DNA from: Akkermansiaceae bacterium | GTDB lineage: Bacteria > Verrucomicrobiota > Verrucomicrobiia > Verrucomicrobiales > DEV007 | Length of the DNA: 64,000 bases | NCBI GenBank assembly: GCA_024233085.1 | Contig: JACKQC010000002.1 | Coordinates: 434,001-498,000, forward strand | Reading direction: 5' to 3' | Shown here: positions 15,767-25,100 of the stretch, one piece after another | How positions within the stretch are numbered: position 1 is the first letter of the stretch | How the letters are laid out: the number at the start of each line of letters is the position of its first letter | Notes under the pieces: model-generated | Databases searched by the model: none | What the model was told of the DNA's origin: nothing | What the model saw: the letters and a program-made list of their open reading frames with translations, nothing else | Made by a program: the position numbers and the translations under genes

Positions 15767-16909
15767 TCAGCGGGTCCAACTGATGTGGGAAATCGAGCCG
15801 CCGCCGCCGAGGATCGTCTCCTTTTTACCCGTCGCCGTGTCGACCACGATCAGCGAGTAGCCGTCCGTGAAAACGAGGTGCCGCGAGTCCGCGCCCCAAG
15901 CCGGGCTGGCGCCGTTCCCGATCCGGCGGGTCTGCCGGGTCGCGAATTCATGGACGCAGACGGTGCGGCTCGACACGAAGGCGATGCGCCCGCCATCCGG
16001 CGACCAGCTCGGGTCCGCCCCGTCGGGAAATCCGGTCTGCACGACCTGCGGCGCCTTCTTTTTGACCGGCAGCCGGTAGAGCACCGATGGCCCCGGGGTC
16101 GCCGCCGCGGCAAAAAGGATCTCCCGGCCGTCGGGCGACCACGCGGGCGCGTGCTCGGGCGCGGGTGTTTGCAACAGCGCCTTGGGCTTGCCGCCCTTGA
16201 ACTTCACGAGGAAGAGGTCCGTGTTCCCCCCGGAGCCCTCGGCGCCGAGCGTGGCGGCGAGGGTCTTGCCGTCCGGCGAAAAACACAGCTCGGGCCGGTA
16301 AAAGGAACCGCCTCCGATTTTCTGGATCTTTTCGTTGGTCAGGTCGATGACGACGATTTCGCCGCGGTCGGCGTCGCGCAGCGTCACGTAGGCCAGCCGC
16401 GTGCCGTCCGGGGCGATGGCCGGGGCGGTGTTGGCGCCCTTCGAGGTGATCTGGCGCACGTTGCCGCCGTCGAAATCGCAAAGATACACTTGCGGCTGGC
16501 CGCCGCGATTCAGCGAAAAGGCGATCTGGCTGGTGGCGATGCCGGGTCGCTTCGTCAGCGTCAGCACCATATCGTCGGCAAACTGCCGGACGTTCTGGAC
16601 CGGGTTGCCGCGCTGGTATTTCTGGCGGAACAACACCCGCCCGTCACCCCCCAGCAGGGTGCCCTCGAGAAATCCCGCGCCCGCCGTCGCCCGGGCCTCC
16701 GGCACGCCGCCCGGTGTCGGGACCAAGCGGAACTGGTGCTGCCGCTCCAGCGCGCGGCGCAGGGCTTCGGTCGCCCCGGCGCCGTTCGGGCCGTCGATTT
16801 TTTTCAGAGCGATGGGCGGCGGCCCCTGGGCGAGCGTTTTTCCCGATGGAAGCCCCATCATCCATACCGCCGCGAGAACGAAAATGCCGGGGAAGGAGCG
16901 TGCTGACAT
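15767..16909 (-). CDS. tolB: TolB-like periplasmic beta-propeller protein
   Basis: 380 residues. A signal peptide (MSARSFPGIFVLAAVWMMG) is followed by a TolB amino-terminal-like domain to about residue 135 and a WD40-like (PD40) propeller with repeated units: QIAFSLNRGGQPQVYLCDFD, then APDGTRLAYVT, FSPDGKTLAAT, WSPDGREILFAA, and WSPDGGRIAFVS. TolB interacts with Pal and TolA at the outer-membrane side of the Tol-Pal system. Sequence length is a little short of Escherichia coli TolB (430). It lies between the TolA-like and small membrane protein genes, which supports a Tol role. Confidence 0.88.
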   Translation of the reverse strand: MSARSFPGIFVLAAVWMMGLPSGKTLAQGPPPIALKKIDGPNGAGATEALRRALERQHQFRLVPTPGGVPEARATAGAGFLEGTLLGGDGRVLFRQKYQRGNPVQNVRQFADDMVLTLTKRPGIATSQIAFSLNRGGQPQVYLCDFDGGNVRQITSKGANTAPAIAPDGTRLAYVTLRDADRGEIVVIDLTNEKIQKIGGGSFYRPELCFSPDGKTLAATLGAEGSGGNTDLFLVKFKGGKPKALLQTPAPEHAPAWSPDGREILFAAAATPGPSVLYRLPVKKKAPQVVQTGFPDGADPSWSPDGGRIAFVSSRTVCVHEFATRQTRRIGNGASPAWGADSRHLVFTDGYSLIVVDTATGKKETILGGGGSISHISWTR

Positions 16910-16987
16910 GATGATTGGAAAAGGCGGCTCGCGCGTACACCCCGCCGCGCCCCGGCCGTGACCTCGGGCGCGGCGAGATTCGATCTT

Positions 16988-17449
16988 TCAATCCGAGAGC
17001 GGACGCACGGATCGCAGGCGCCCCATTCCGGCGGGCAAACCGTCCGCGGCGGGGGATTCGGGCAGGGTTTCGAGAGGCGGCGGCCCCATGGCCGAGGAGG
17101 CCCGGGGCTCGGCCGGTTCGACGCCGAGGGTGCCGGCCATCGGTCGGGCGAGAACGGGGCGGGGAGGACGCGGATCCTGAATAGCCGGGGCCGGGGGCGG
17201 TTCGTAGGGCGTTTCCCGGTCTTGCGTGGGCGGAGCGGGCTCCGGATTCGACACCACGTAGGGGCGGCGCGCGCGGTTGCGCTCGTCCTCCCGCCGGGCC
17301 TCGCGCATCAGGGCGCTGGCGAGAACGAGATGCACCATCAGAACCACCAGAAACACGACGAAAAACTGCGTGTTCGTGTTGAAAGGCGGCAGCCAATCGC
17401 GAAACCATCCGCCGGACGGGCTCGAATCGGACTCGGGAAGACGGGACAT
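16988..17449 (-). CDS. Short TolA/TonB-like proline-rich membrane protein
   Basis: 153 residues. One transmembrane helix at about 27-47 (TQFFVVFLVVLMVHLVLASA) with a central His40, followed by an acidic-basic segment and a long proline-rich linker (for example PEPAPPTQDRETPYEPPPAP) that could span the periplasm. TolA and TonB have the same design but end in a folded domain; here there is no obvious C-terminal domain, only about 40 residues. The His in the helix is where TonB/TolA have their essential His, but the Ser four positions earlier is replaced by Val. It lies 46 bp after the TolQ-like gene. An alternative is that it is a highly divergent TolR, but no ExbD-type domain is visible. Confidence 0.7.
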   Translation of the reverse strand: MSRLPESDSSPSGGWFRDWLPPFNTNTQFFVVFLVVLMVHLVLASALMREARREDERNRARRPYVVSNPEPAPPTQDRETPYEPPPAPAIQDPRPPRPVLARPMAGTLGVEPAEPRASSAMGPPPLETLPESPAADGLPAGMGRLRSVRPLSD

Positions 17450-17495
17450 GGCCGGGACCTTGAAAAATCAAAAAAACGGGCGCGCCAGGCAAACT

Positions 17496-18959
17496 TCAAT
17501 GGCTGGCGGCGGCCATCAGTCGCGCCGTCTGCAAAGCGATCGGATTGATCCGCGGCTCGCTGAAAGGCGTCCGGTAATAGCCTTCCTCCGTTTCCGCCTC
17601 CTCGTCCCCGATGTCTCCGGCTTCCAGGCCGGTCCGTGCCTCGGCCGCCGCCGCGTCGGCGACCGGGTTGGGAAGCTCGGTGATGACGAAGGCCTCCCGC
17701 GCCTCCGCTTCGAAATCCTCGTCTTCATCCTCATCGGCAAATGCCGGAGTCTCGATGGATCCGACGCGGGAAATCTCCGCGTCGGTTTCGTCATCATCGA
17801 GATCGTCTTCCGCGAGGATGAAGGGCGATTCGAAGTCGTCATCGTCGTCTTCCGCTTCCGCGAATGCCTCCTCTTCCTCGGAATCGGCGAACGCTTCCTC
17901 CGTTTCCGCGAAGGACACCGGCAGCTTGGGCGCCTCGGACGCCAGGGATTTCCGGATGTCCGCGAAGAGATCCTGCTGCCGGGGCGGAGCTTCGGGTATC
18001 CGATCCTCCACGACCGCGGACGACACGGCCAAGGCGGCGGCGGCCTTTGCCGACATTGGCGGCGCGGAAGCCGCCTCGACATCGGGCGTGTCCCATTCTT
18101 CCTCGTCCTCCACGGCGGTCTCGAGCCCCGGATCGTCAAACTCGCCCTCGTCCTCGAAGGGCCTTTCCGTCGCCGGCTTTTCCACCGTCACCGCGGATTC
18201 CTCGGCGGCGTCCGCATCCCTTCGTCCGTACCGGCGCTCGAAGAGGCGGAACATGTCGGCGCGAAATTCCTCCAGCAACCGCATCCGCTCCCGGCCGATC
18301 GCGGCGACAACGATGTGGCCGAACAGCGCGGGTGTCGTCACCAGCAGCGCGACCACCAGCACCGCGAGCGCTCCGGAAATGCCCGGCGACAGCGCCCCAA
18401 GCTGGGCGTTCTGCGGCGCCCCGTTGAAGGTTTTCATCAGAATCCACCCCATCCCGAGCAGCCCCACGAAGGGAGCGCCGCTCGCCGTCGCGCTGAGGAT
18501 CGGCAGCCCGTCCCGCATCTTCGCCAGCGCCGCCTCCTTTCCGCGGCCGAAGGCTTCCCGGACGGATTCCAACTGCCCGCGCCTCAGCCGGTCCGATCCC
18601 TTCAGCCGCGCGGAAAACGTCTCGTCGCGCACCGGCGATCCCAGCATCTGGTAAGCCGCCTCCTTCGCCCCGTGCTGGTAAACGACCCAGCGCATCGACA
18701 AGTCGTCCTCGTAGTCGCGCTCGAAAAGCTCCAGCGGCTGGCGGGACTCGCGAAAATGGCGAGTGAACTCCGCGTCCGAACGGCGCATCCGCCAGAGCGT
18801 GATCGCCTTCGACACGATGATCGACCACGTCAGCAGCGACAACATGAAGAGCAACCAGAGGATCAGCTTGCCCGGGAACAGTGGCTGCTGAAGCGCGAAC
18901 TCGAAGCCGCTCGCCGCCAGGGGAAGGTGAAAATCGCAGGGAATCGGAAACATGACCAA
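17496..18959 (-). CDS. TolQ/ExbB/MotA-family proton channel with a long acidic tail
   Basis: 487 residues; the canonical family is about 230. A first helix lies at 31-50 (KLILWLLFMLSLLTWSIIV), then a cytoplasmic loop, and two further helices at about 155-178 (SATASGAPFVGLLGMGWIL) and 193-220 (GISGALAVLVVALLVTTPALF); the T-A-x-x-A-P-x-x-G-L-L-G pattern is that of TolQ/ExbB. From about residue 245 to 470 comes an additional cytoplasmic tail, very rich in Glu, Asp and Ala, with stretches such as EEEEAFAEAEDDDDDF. This tail looks disordered and is not in TolQ. First gene of the Tol-like operon. A GTG/ATG choice of two codons at the N-terminus (18959 or 18953) is open. Confidence 0.88.
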   Translation of the reverse strand: MVMFPIPCDFHLPLAASGFEFALQQPLFPGKLILWLLFMLSLLTWSIIVSKAITLWRMRRSDAEFTRHFRESRQPLELFERDYEDDLSMRWVVYQHGAKEAAYQMLGSPVRDETFSARLKGSDRLRRGQLESVREAFGRGKEAALAKMRDGLPILSATASGAPFVGLLGMGWILMKTFNGAPQNAQLGALSPGISGALAVLVVALLVTTPALFGHIVVAAIGRERMRLLEEFRADMFRLFERRYGRRDADAAEESAVTVEKPATERPFEDEGEFDDPGLETAVEDEEEWDTPDVEAASAPPMSAKAAAALAVSSAVVEDRIPEAPPRQQDLFADIRKSLASEAPKLPVSFAETEEAFADSEEEEAFAEAEDDDDDFESPFILAEDDLDDDETDAEISRVGSIETPAFADEDEDEDFEAEAREAFVITELPNPVADAAAAEARTGLEAGDIGDEEAETEEGYYRTPFSEPRINPIALQTARLMAAASH

Positions 18960-19056
18960 CGAGGGAGGGGGTTTAAAAACTTGTCGCCAAAAATCCTTAA
19001 TTTTTCCAAATATTTTAAATTTCCGTCATTTTTCGACTCCTTCAAGCATTTTCGCG

Positions 19057-19097
19057 GACTGAACAGGGTTGAGTCCCCGACCTGACCCTGTTCGGTC
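19057..19097. repeat. Dispersed palindrome, copy 5
   Basis: Left arm ACTGAACAGGGTTGAGTC, CCC spacer, right arm GACCTGACCCTGTTCGGTC, 41 bp; intergenic in the 261-bp gap between the TolQ-like gene and the dehydrogenase-cytochrome fusion gene, both on the minus strand. It is followed by an A/T-rich patch (18980-19040), which in this GC-rich window may mark the TolQ operon promoter region. Confidence 0.92.
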
Positions 19098-19220
19098 CTC
19101 GCCCTTCCGAAGGCGAAATTCTCTCTGCGCCGGCCAAACGGAGCGTCCCGCTTCGATGAAAGATTCATTTCTCCCGTCGACCGCCGCCGGTCACCGCGGG
19201 CATCTCCCACCGGTCGAGGG

Positions 19221-22169
19221 CTAGCGCGACCGCATATCCAGAATCCAGCGCATCAGCAGGCTGACGCCCCTCGGGTCGGGAGTCTCCGCTCCAAGCGGAG
19301 GCATCGCTCCGGGACCGGACTTGGAGATCCGGTGAAACAGGACCGACTTCACTGGGTCACCCGGTGAAACGATTCTGATTTCCGCGTCTTCGAGACCCTG
19401 GGTGCCGTGTTTTGGCTCGAGTCCCACCACGCCGACCTTCTCTGGTTCCTTGACGAAAAACCGCAGGTCCATGGTGGAGTTCCCGCCGCCCGCCTCAACA
19501 TGACAGTGGCTGCAGCGACCATGCAAATACGACCTCGCCCGTGTGGCGATATCCGGATTGCCCTCGTCGAAAGGATCGGCGAGCCGCTCATAGTTGTCCG
19601 GCGGCTCTCGCTTCGTCGAGGTTCGCTTTGGCGCTTCTGGACGAAGGAACCACCCCAGGTCATCCATCACCGCCAACTGGTTGCGCACGAAACCGCCCCC
19701 GTAGTCGCGATCGCGATTCAATTGCGGCGCCTGGATCCCAAGCAGAAAGTTGGCCGCCCGGCTGTGACAGTTCAAGCAATCCGCCCGGCTGGGAATCTTC
19801 CACTTCGATTCTCCCCCAAGCGCGATCTCCGCCCCCGCCGCCGGCACCAGATCCGCGTCCGTCTGCTCGTCGTTCCACGCGTAGCTGTAGGCCGCCCATT
19901 CGCCGGACTGCTTCAGCATCACACGCGTTTCCAGGCGCCTGCCGTCGCGGCTCAGCGTCTGAAACACACTGGTTCCATCCGGCAGGCTCCACCCCCGCTG
20001 AGGAGTAAACGAAATTGGCCCTCCCGTTTCGGAAAGGGCGATGTATCGCTCGGATTCCGCTCCATCGGCCCACTGGGGAACGATCACTTCGTAGGGCAGC
20101 CACTCCTCCCTCGCCTCGTGATCCGGCACGCTCCGGAACAACCCGGTCTGGCTCAGTTTTTTGGGAAATGACGGAGACTCGGCGTTGCTTTCGTTCGGCG
20201 CCAGCCGGTAAAGGCCGCCTCCATCTCCGCCCGATCCGTAGTGGGCGACCAGCAAATCGCCCGTCCCGGGATCGGCGCCGAAATCCGTGATGGCCAGAGT
20301 CGTGTCCGCGATCTCGGCAGACCAAGTGACCTTCGTTCCATCGTGCCGGGCCGCCCAGATCTTCCCCGTCGAGTGATCCCCATAGACATAAGCCCCCGCG
20401 AGGTCGGGCAGGGCTTTCCCTTCATAGACCATTCCGCCGGTCAGCGAACGGGACTCCCCGTGATCGTGCTCCAGTGTCGGCTTCGAGATCGGATGCGGTC
20501 CGCGAGGACGCTCGGCATAGAAAACCCCGCTGCCCTCGTAAACGCTCCAGCCGTAATTCGCCCCCCGCTCGATCAGGTAAACCTGCTCCAGCCGATCCTG
20601 GCCATTGTTCCCCACCCAGAGCCGCTTCAGCGTTTTATCCCACGCCATTCTCCAGGGATTCCGGAGTCCATAGGCATATGTCTCGGGTCGCACGCCGGCA
20701 TCTCCTTCGAAGGGATTGCCCGACGGAATCGAATAGCCACGCCCCTCCGAGCGATGGTCAACGTCGATCCTGAGAATCTTGGCCTGAAGCACCGAGAGGT
20801 CCTGTCCCGTCAGACGGGTGTCCGAATCACCTGTCCCGTCGCCTGTGGAAACGTAGAACATCCCCTCGTCGTCAAACGCCATGGCGCCTCCGGTGTGGCC
20901 CCACGTGTCCCACTCGATGACCGGTTCGCCCTCTTTGGACTCGACAGTGCCCGAGCCATCCCGTCGCATCACGTACCGCCGGACCACCACTCGGCGCCGA
21001 TCGCGCTCCGCCGACGCCGGACCGAACAGCGACAGGAAGAATTCGCCGTTCTCCCGGAATCGGGGATGAAACGCCAAGCTATAAAACGTATCGTCCGGCT
21101 CATCGAGGACCACCGTCGGATCGGACGAATTTCGGTCCTTCAGCCGCATCAGTCTCGATCCCTTCGATCCCGCGGGCTGATCGACGAAAAGCATCTCGCC
21201 GGTCTCGGGCTCGAACTTGAAGGTGATCAAATGATGAATCGACAGCGCCGGATAGGCCCGCTCGGCCCGGTAAGGAAGCGGAGGTTCCGGTGTCCCGATC
21301 AATCCCGTCGATGCGCCGCGAACTTTTCGGAGCGAGTCCGGCAATTCGCCGCGCGGATCGGGCGCGCCTTCGAACCGGATCGGCGCGTAACGCTCATGGG
21401 CATGGAAATTGTCGATCATCGAAGGCGCGGAAACGGACAACTCCGCCTGCTGCTTGTTTTCAAACCGCGGGTCGTAGTCGTAGCGACACAGGGTAAACCG
21501 CCACTCGTCCCCCACCGCCGGCGAGCCGCCCGTCGGCGCAAAATCCGTCCACGGAATCCGGCCCTCCACCCGCCAGCCCAAGTCCCGGTCGGAGGAATCG
21601 CCGGGAGTGCCCTGGACGATCACTTTGGCCGCGTGACCGAAGGTCCCCTGGTTTCGATTCTTGGAGTAGCCCTGTTCCTCCCGCTTCGGATAGTGGATGT
21701 CCAGTAGACTACCCAAGGGATTGACCTGGAATTCGTAGTAGTCCTCCTTCCCGGCGGACGGCTTGAAGAACAATTCGAACACGTCGTCGAGCCAGAGTTC
21801 CCCGTCGCGCTCCCTCTTCTCGGCCCGCAGGTCGCCGTCCTCCATTTCTGCATAGTAATAGAGGTAATCCGTGTCCCACATCAACTTTGCCATGGTGCGG
21901 GTCGCCGCCTTCCGGGGCGGAGTCTCCCACGGCAGCAGGAAATTCGGAATCTCCAGGGCGTGCCGCCAGTCCGGCTCGTCAGCCTTTCCATCGAGACGCA
22001 CCGGAGATTCCGCGCGGAAGCATCGATAGGCAGTGGGTTCCTCGGCCTGCAAGAATTTCGACCCGGCCAGGACCAATCCAGCCGAAAGGAGGAAGATCAA
22101 CCCGACCCTGTCGCATCTCCGAACCCACAGGGTCAGGTCGCCGCTTCGAATACAACGATTCGTTCTCAT
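19221..22169 (-). CDS. Secreted CBM9-like / sugar dehydrogenase (PQQ-type) / cytochrome c fusion
   Basis: 982 residues from the ATG at 22169, which overlaps the previous stop (ATGA), so it is translationally coupled. Order of domains: a signal peptide whose first residues derive from a dispersed palindrome copy; a carbohydrate-binding CBM9-like domain (about 45-270, PVRLDGKADEPDW...DDVFELFF); a six-bladed glucose/sorbosone-dehydrogenase-type propeller (about 300-620, with GHTGGAMAFDDEGMFYVSTGDG and AYGLRNPWRMAWD); and a C-terminal c-type cytochrome-like region with two heme motifs, C-L-N-C-H near 798 and C-S-H-C-H near 884. It would oxidise a sugar or similar alcohol in the periplasm and pass electrons to its own hemes. 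Whether PQQ is the cofactor is inference from the family. Confidence 0.85.
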   Translation of the reverse strand: MRTNRCIRSGDLTLWVRRCDRVGLIFLLSAGLVLAGSKFLQAEEPTAYRCFRAESPVRLDGKADEPDWRHALEIPNFLLPWETPPRKAATRTMAKLMWDTDYLYYYAEMEDGDLRAEKRERDGELWLDDVFELFFKPSAGKEDYYEFQVNPLGSLLDIHYPKREEQGYSKNRNQGTFGHAAKVIVQGTPGDSSDRDLGWRVEGRIPWTDFAPTGGSPAVGDEWRFTLCRYDYDPRFENKQQAELSVSAPSMIDNFHAHERYAPIRFEGAPDPRGELPDSLRKVRGASTGLIGTPEPPLPYRAERAYPALSIHHLITFKFEPETGEMLFVDQPAGSKGSRLMRLKDRNSSDPTVVLDEPDDTFYSLAFHPRFRENGEFFLSLFGPASAERDRRRVVVRRYVMRRDGSGTVESKEGEPVIEWDTWGHTGGAMAFDDEGMFYVSTGDGTGDSDTRLTGQDLSVLQAKILRIDVDHRSEGRGYSIPSGNPFEGDAGVRPETYAYGLRNPWRMAWDKTLKRLWVGNNGQDRLEQVYLIERGANYGWSVYEGSGVFYAERPRGPHPISKPTLEHDHGESRSLTGGMVYEGKALPDLAGAYVYGDHSTGKIWAARHDGTKVTWSAEIADTTLAITDFGADPGTGDLLVAHYGSGGDGGGLYRLAPNESNAESPSFPKKLSQTGLFRSVPDHEAREEWLPYEVIVPQWADGAESERYIALSETGGPISFTPQRGWSLPDGTSVFQTLSRDGRRLETRVMLKQSGEWAAYSYAWNDEQTDADLVPAAGAEIALGGESKWKIPSRADCLNCHSRAANFLLGIQAPQLNRDRDYGGGFVRNQLAVMDDLGWFLRPEAPKRTSTKREPPDNYERLADPFDEGNPDIATRARSYLHGRCSHCHVEAGGGNSTMDLRFFVKEPEKVGVVGLEPKHGTQGLEDAEIRIVSPGDPVKSVLFHRISKSGPGAMPPLGAETPDPRGVSLLMRWILDMRSR
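22099..22140. repeat. Dispersed palindrome, rearranged copy 6, inside a signal peptide
   Basis: On the plus strand ACCCGACCCTGTCGC, a spacer of about 13 bases, then ACAGGGTCAGGTCG. The same arm sequences occur as in the other copies but in swapped order, with the ACCCTGT half outside-in. In frame on the minus strand it encodes GDLTLWVRRCDRVG, the region before the hydrophobic core of the signal peptide of the fusion protein. The match to the family is weaker than that of the other copies. Confidence 0.6.
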
Positions 22170-25100
22170 TTCATTCGGAGGTCTCTTCCATGCGGAGGCG
22201 GCTGCGGTTGCCGCCAGTCGGCGGGATTTTGGTATTCCACCGACTCCAACCGCGGCGTGTCGAGCCACTCGCCGCCGCCGTCGCGCCTCGAAATCAGCAG
22301 GGCATCCAGCAGACCGGTGGTCAGGAGGGTCCTCTCAACAGGCCAAGTCGGCTTTCCGGTGTGCATCATTGCCTCGATCCCATCCAACAGGTAGGTAAAG
22401 TGAAAGAAGGGCCTGGCCTCCTGAGTCCAGAATAATGTCGATGCCGAACTCCCGTCCGCGAGCCGCCACGCGACCGTCCACTCGCCCGCGGCCCCGTTCA
22501 ACGTCAGCACCGAAGCCCTCAGTCCATCCTCGTACTCGATCGCGTAGAGTAATGGCTCCTTCACGATTTCCGGAAGCGGCTTCCTCCTCAGCCTTGCCTG
22601 GTTGCTCTGCCTCGACAGGGCCGCCTCGAATAATTCCCGATCATAGAGCGGCGACTTCCACACTTCCTCCCCCATGACCGACTTGACTCGGCGAACCCCG
22701 GTTTCCCCTCCCCGGCGGCGTTCCGCGAGACACTGAACCATCTCCAGAGCATGAAATCCGTAGGCGTCGGGGCGGCCGTAGGAGATCGCCACGATCTCCT
22801 CCAACCGGGAATCCCGCGAGACATCCACCGGCGGAAAGCGCCACACTCCGGGCAAAGACGAACCCGCCATCAGGGGAACGTGTCGACGTCTCGCCTCGTC
22901 GTGGATCCACTTCGCATCCTCCCAGTTGTCCGCCAGATGTTTGTCGGAAAATACCGGCACGACCCTTCCCGCGCGGTCAAACGCTTCGAACACTTCGGCA
23001 AAGAAGCGTCGCTTTGGATAAACGAACTGATCCGTGTCGGAAACGGGGTAATCGCCATGCTCCGCCACGATCATGACCCCGTCGACGGCCAGGGATCCCT
23101 TTTCGTCGAGCAGGGTTCCGGCGATGGTGTCGGACAATCGGAAGGCGTTCTCCCGCGCCAGGGGACGACTCAGATCGCCCTCGGGAACCTGGTCGGTGTA
23201 CACCGAGGCCAACCGAAGCGCGGGTTTCCGCCCTTGTCCGTCCAGCGACACCGTTTCCGCCATTCGGCCCAGCAGCATGTCGGCATGGGAATTGTGGCGG
23301 TACTCCGTTGTGATTCCGGCGATCCGGGGCGCTTCCTCCAGACGCTCCGGACGGCTTCGCATCCGCGCCACGCCGTAAACGAGGAACTCGGGAAGCTTGA
23401 AATGGACTCCGCCCTCCAGCCCCTCTGCCACCAGCGGAACCGGATCGGGAGCCTCCGGAGAAATAAACTCGACGGAATCGATCGACTCGCCCTTTGGCGG
23501 ATAAAACGAAACCTCGACTCCGGAGACCGGGATCGGTTTTTCGTCGGCCGCCCCTTTTCCCGGATTGGGATTCCCGTTTTTGGGATTGGGAGGCAATTCC
23601 TCTCGGTTATAGTTCACAAAGTGCAGGTCGATCTCGCCGCCCCGTGCCGGAACGCTGGCGGAGACCCGAACCGTCTTCGGTGCCACGATCTCGCTTTTCT
23701 TCTCCCGGGTGGAGCGAGCCCGTTTCTCAGCCAGATCCGGAAGATCATCGGGAAACACATCGAACAACCGGTGCTCATCCAGCCATCGCTTCCCGGTCTC
23801 GCGGAACGCATCGCGTTCCTTTAGGCTGCCTTCGTGGATGGCCGTGCGGGGGAACAGCAGCACGTCCTCCGCGTGGGAGCGGTTAGCGTGATAGAGATCC
23901 CGATACCGTTCGAGAAAGCCGTAGTAGCGCGCGAAAATCTCCCTGGCCTCGCCATCATTCACCCGGGCGTAGAAGCCCATCGGCGCGCCCCCGTTGGCGG
24001 CCAGTTCGGCGATCGCCGCGCGAATTCGGACGCCTTCGTACTTGCCGAGGGTGAAGGGCTTGTCGTCGAAAGCTCCCCGGATATACCGGGCCTGCAAGGT
24101 TCCATCGGCGAGCACCCCATTCTTCAGGTCGGTGTAAACGCCGCTGGCCCCCATCGAATACCAAAGATAACTTTCATCCTTTCCCCACATTTCCGTCGGC
24201 AACAGACAGCGCTCGTCGCCGGAGATCGCGTTGAAATCGCTCAGGTGATCCCACTGGGCGATGATCAGATCGGGCTTGAGGGATCGTCCGTAGTCGCGGA
24301 ACACGGCGTCGAAGGCTTCCTTGTTGGAAATCTGTGACCAGCGCAACATCTCCCGCCGAAGAGGGGTGCTCTCCTCCGGCTTGTGCCAGGCGACGATCTC
24401 ATCGAAGACGTGGGTGTCGAGGTTTTCGATCTGAAAGTCTGACGCCAACTCGGCGGGCGAATGCTGGTGGCGGAGATAGTCCCGGAAGCCCGCCTGGCAA
24501 TACTGGCAGTGACAGTCGTGGCGGTAGAAATAGTTCGCGATGAACCCGTCCACTCCCCGGTCGATGCCCGCTTTCAGCCACGCTTTGAGAACCGACCGCC
24601 AATGGGGATTCCGAAGGCAGGCGGAATACTCGTTCATTCCGCCGATGTGGTAGCTGTTTTTGAGGATTGGCGTGCCATCCCGATTCTTCTCCAGGAAATC
24701 GACGGGATCCTCGACCGGCGGCTTGGGTCCCAGTGAAGCCTCGTCCCAGCCGTCCCGATACCACTTGAAGAATCCGCGCGGCCCGTCCGGCCCATCGGGA
24801 TCGCCGACCAGGAACTCGACATTGAAATGACCGACCACGAGGATGCGGCGCTTCTTCAATTCGGCGTTTTTCTCCGTGAACCAACCGCCGCACTCATCGA
24901 GCCCCCGCACCGGGAAGTGCGCCGGGTAGCCCGAGAACTGTTCCGTGTGGGCAAGGCTGTAAAAATGCCCCCCGTAAAAGCCGAATTGAACCAACTCCGG
25001 CTTCACCGCGTCGATGAACTTCCAGTATTCCGGCCCCCCATACTCCGACCAGTGGGCAACCATCCGGGTGAACTCCGTTCTCGGAGCTTTCTCGGCGGAC

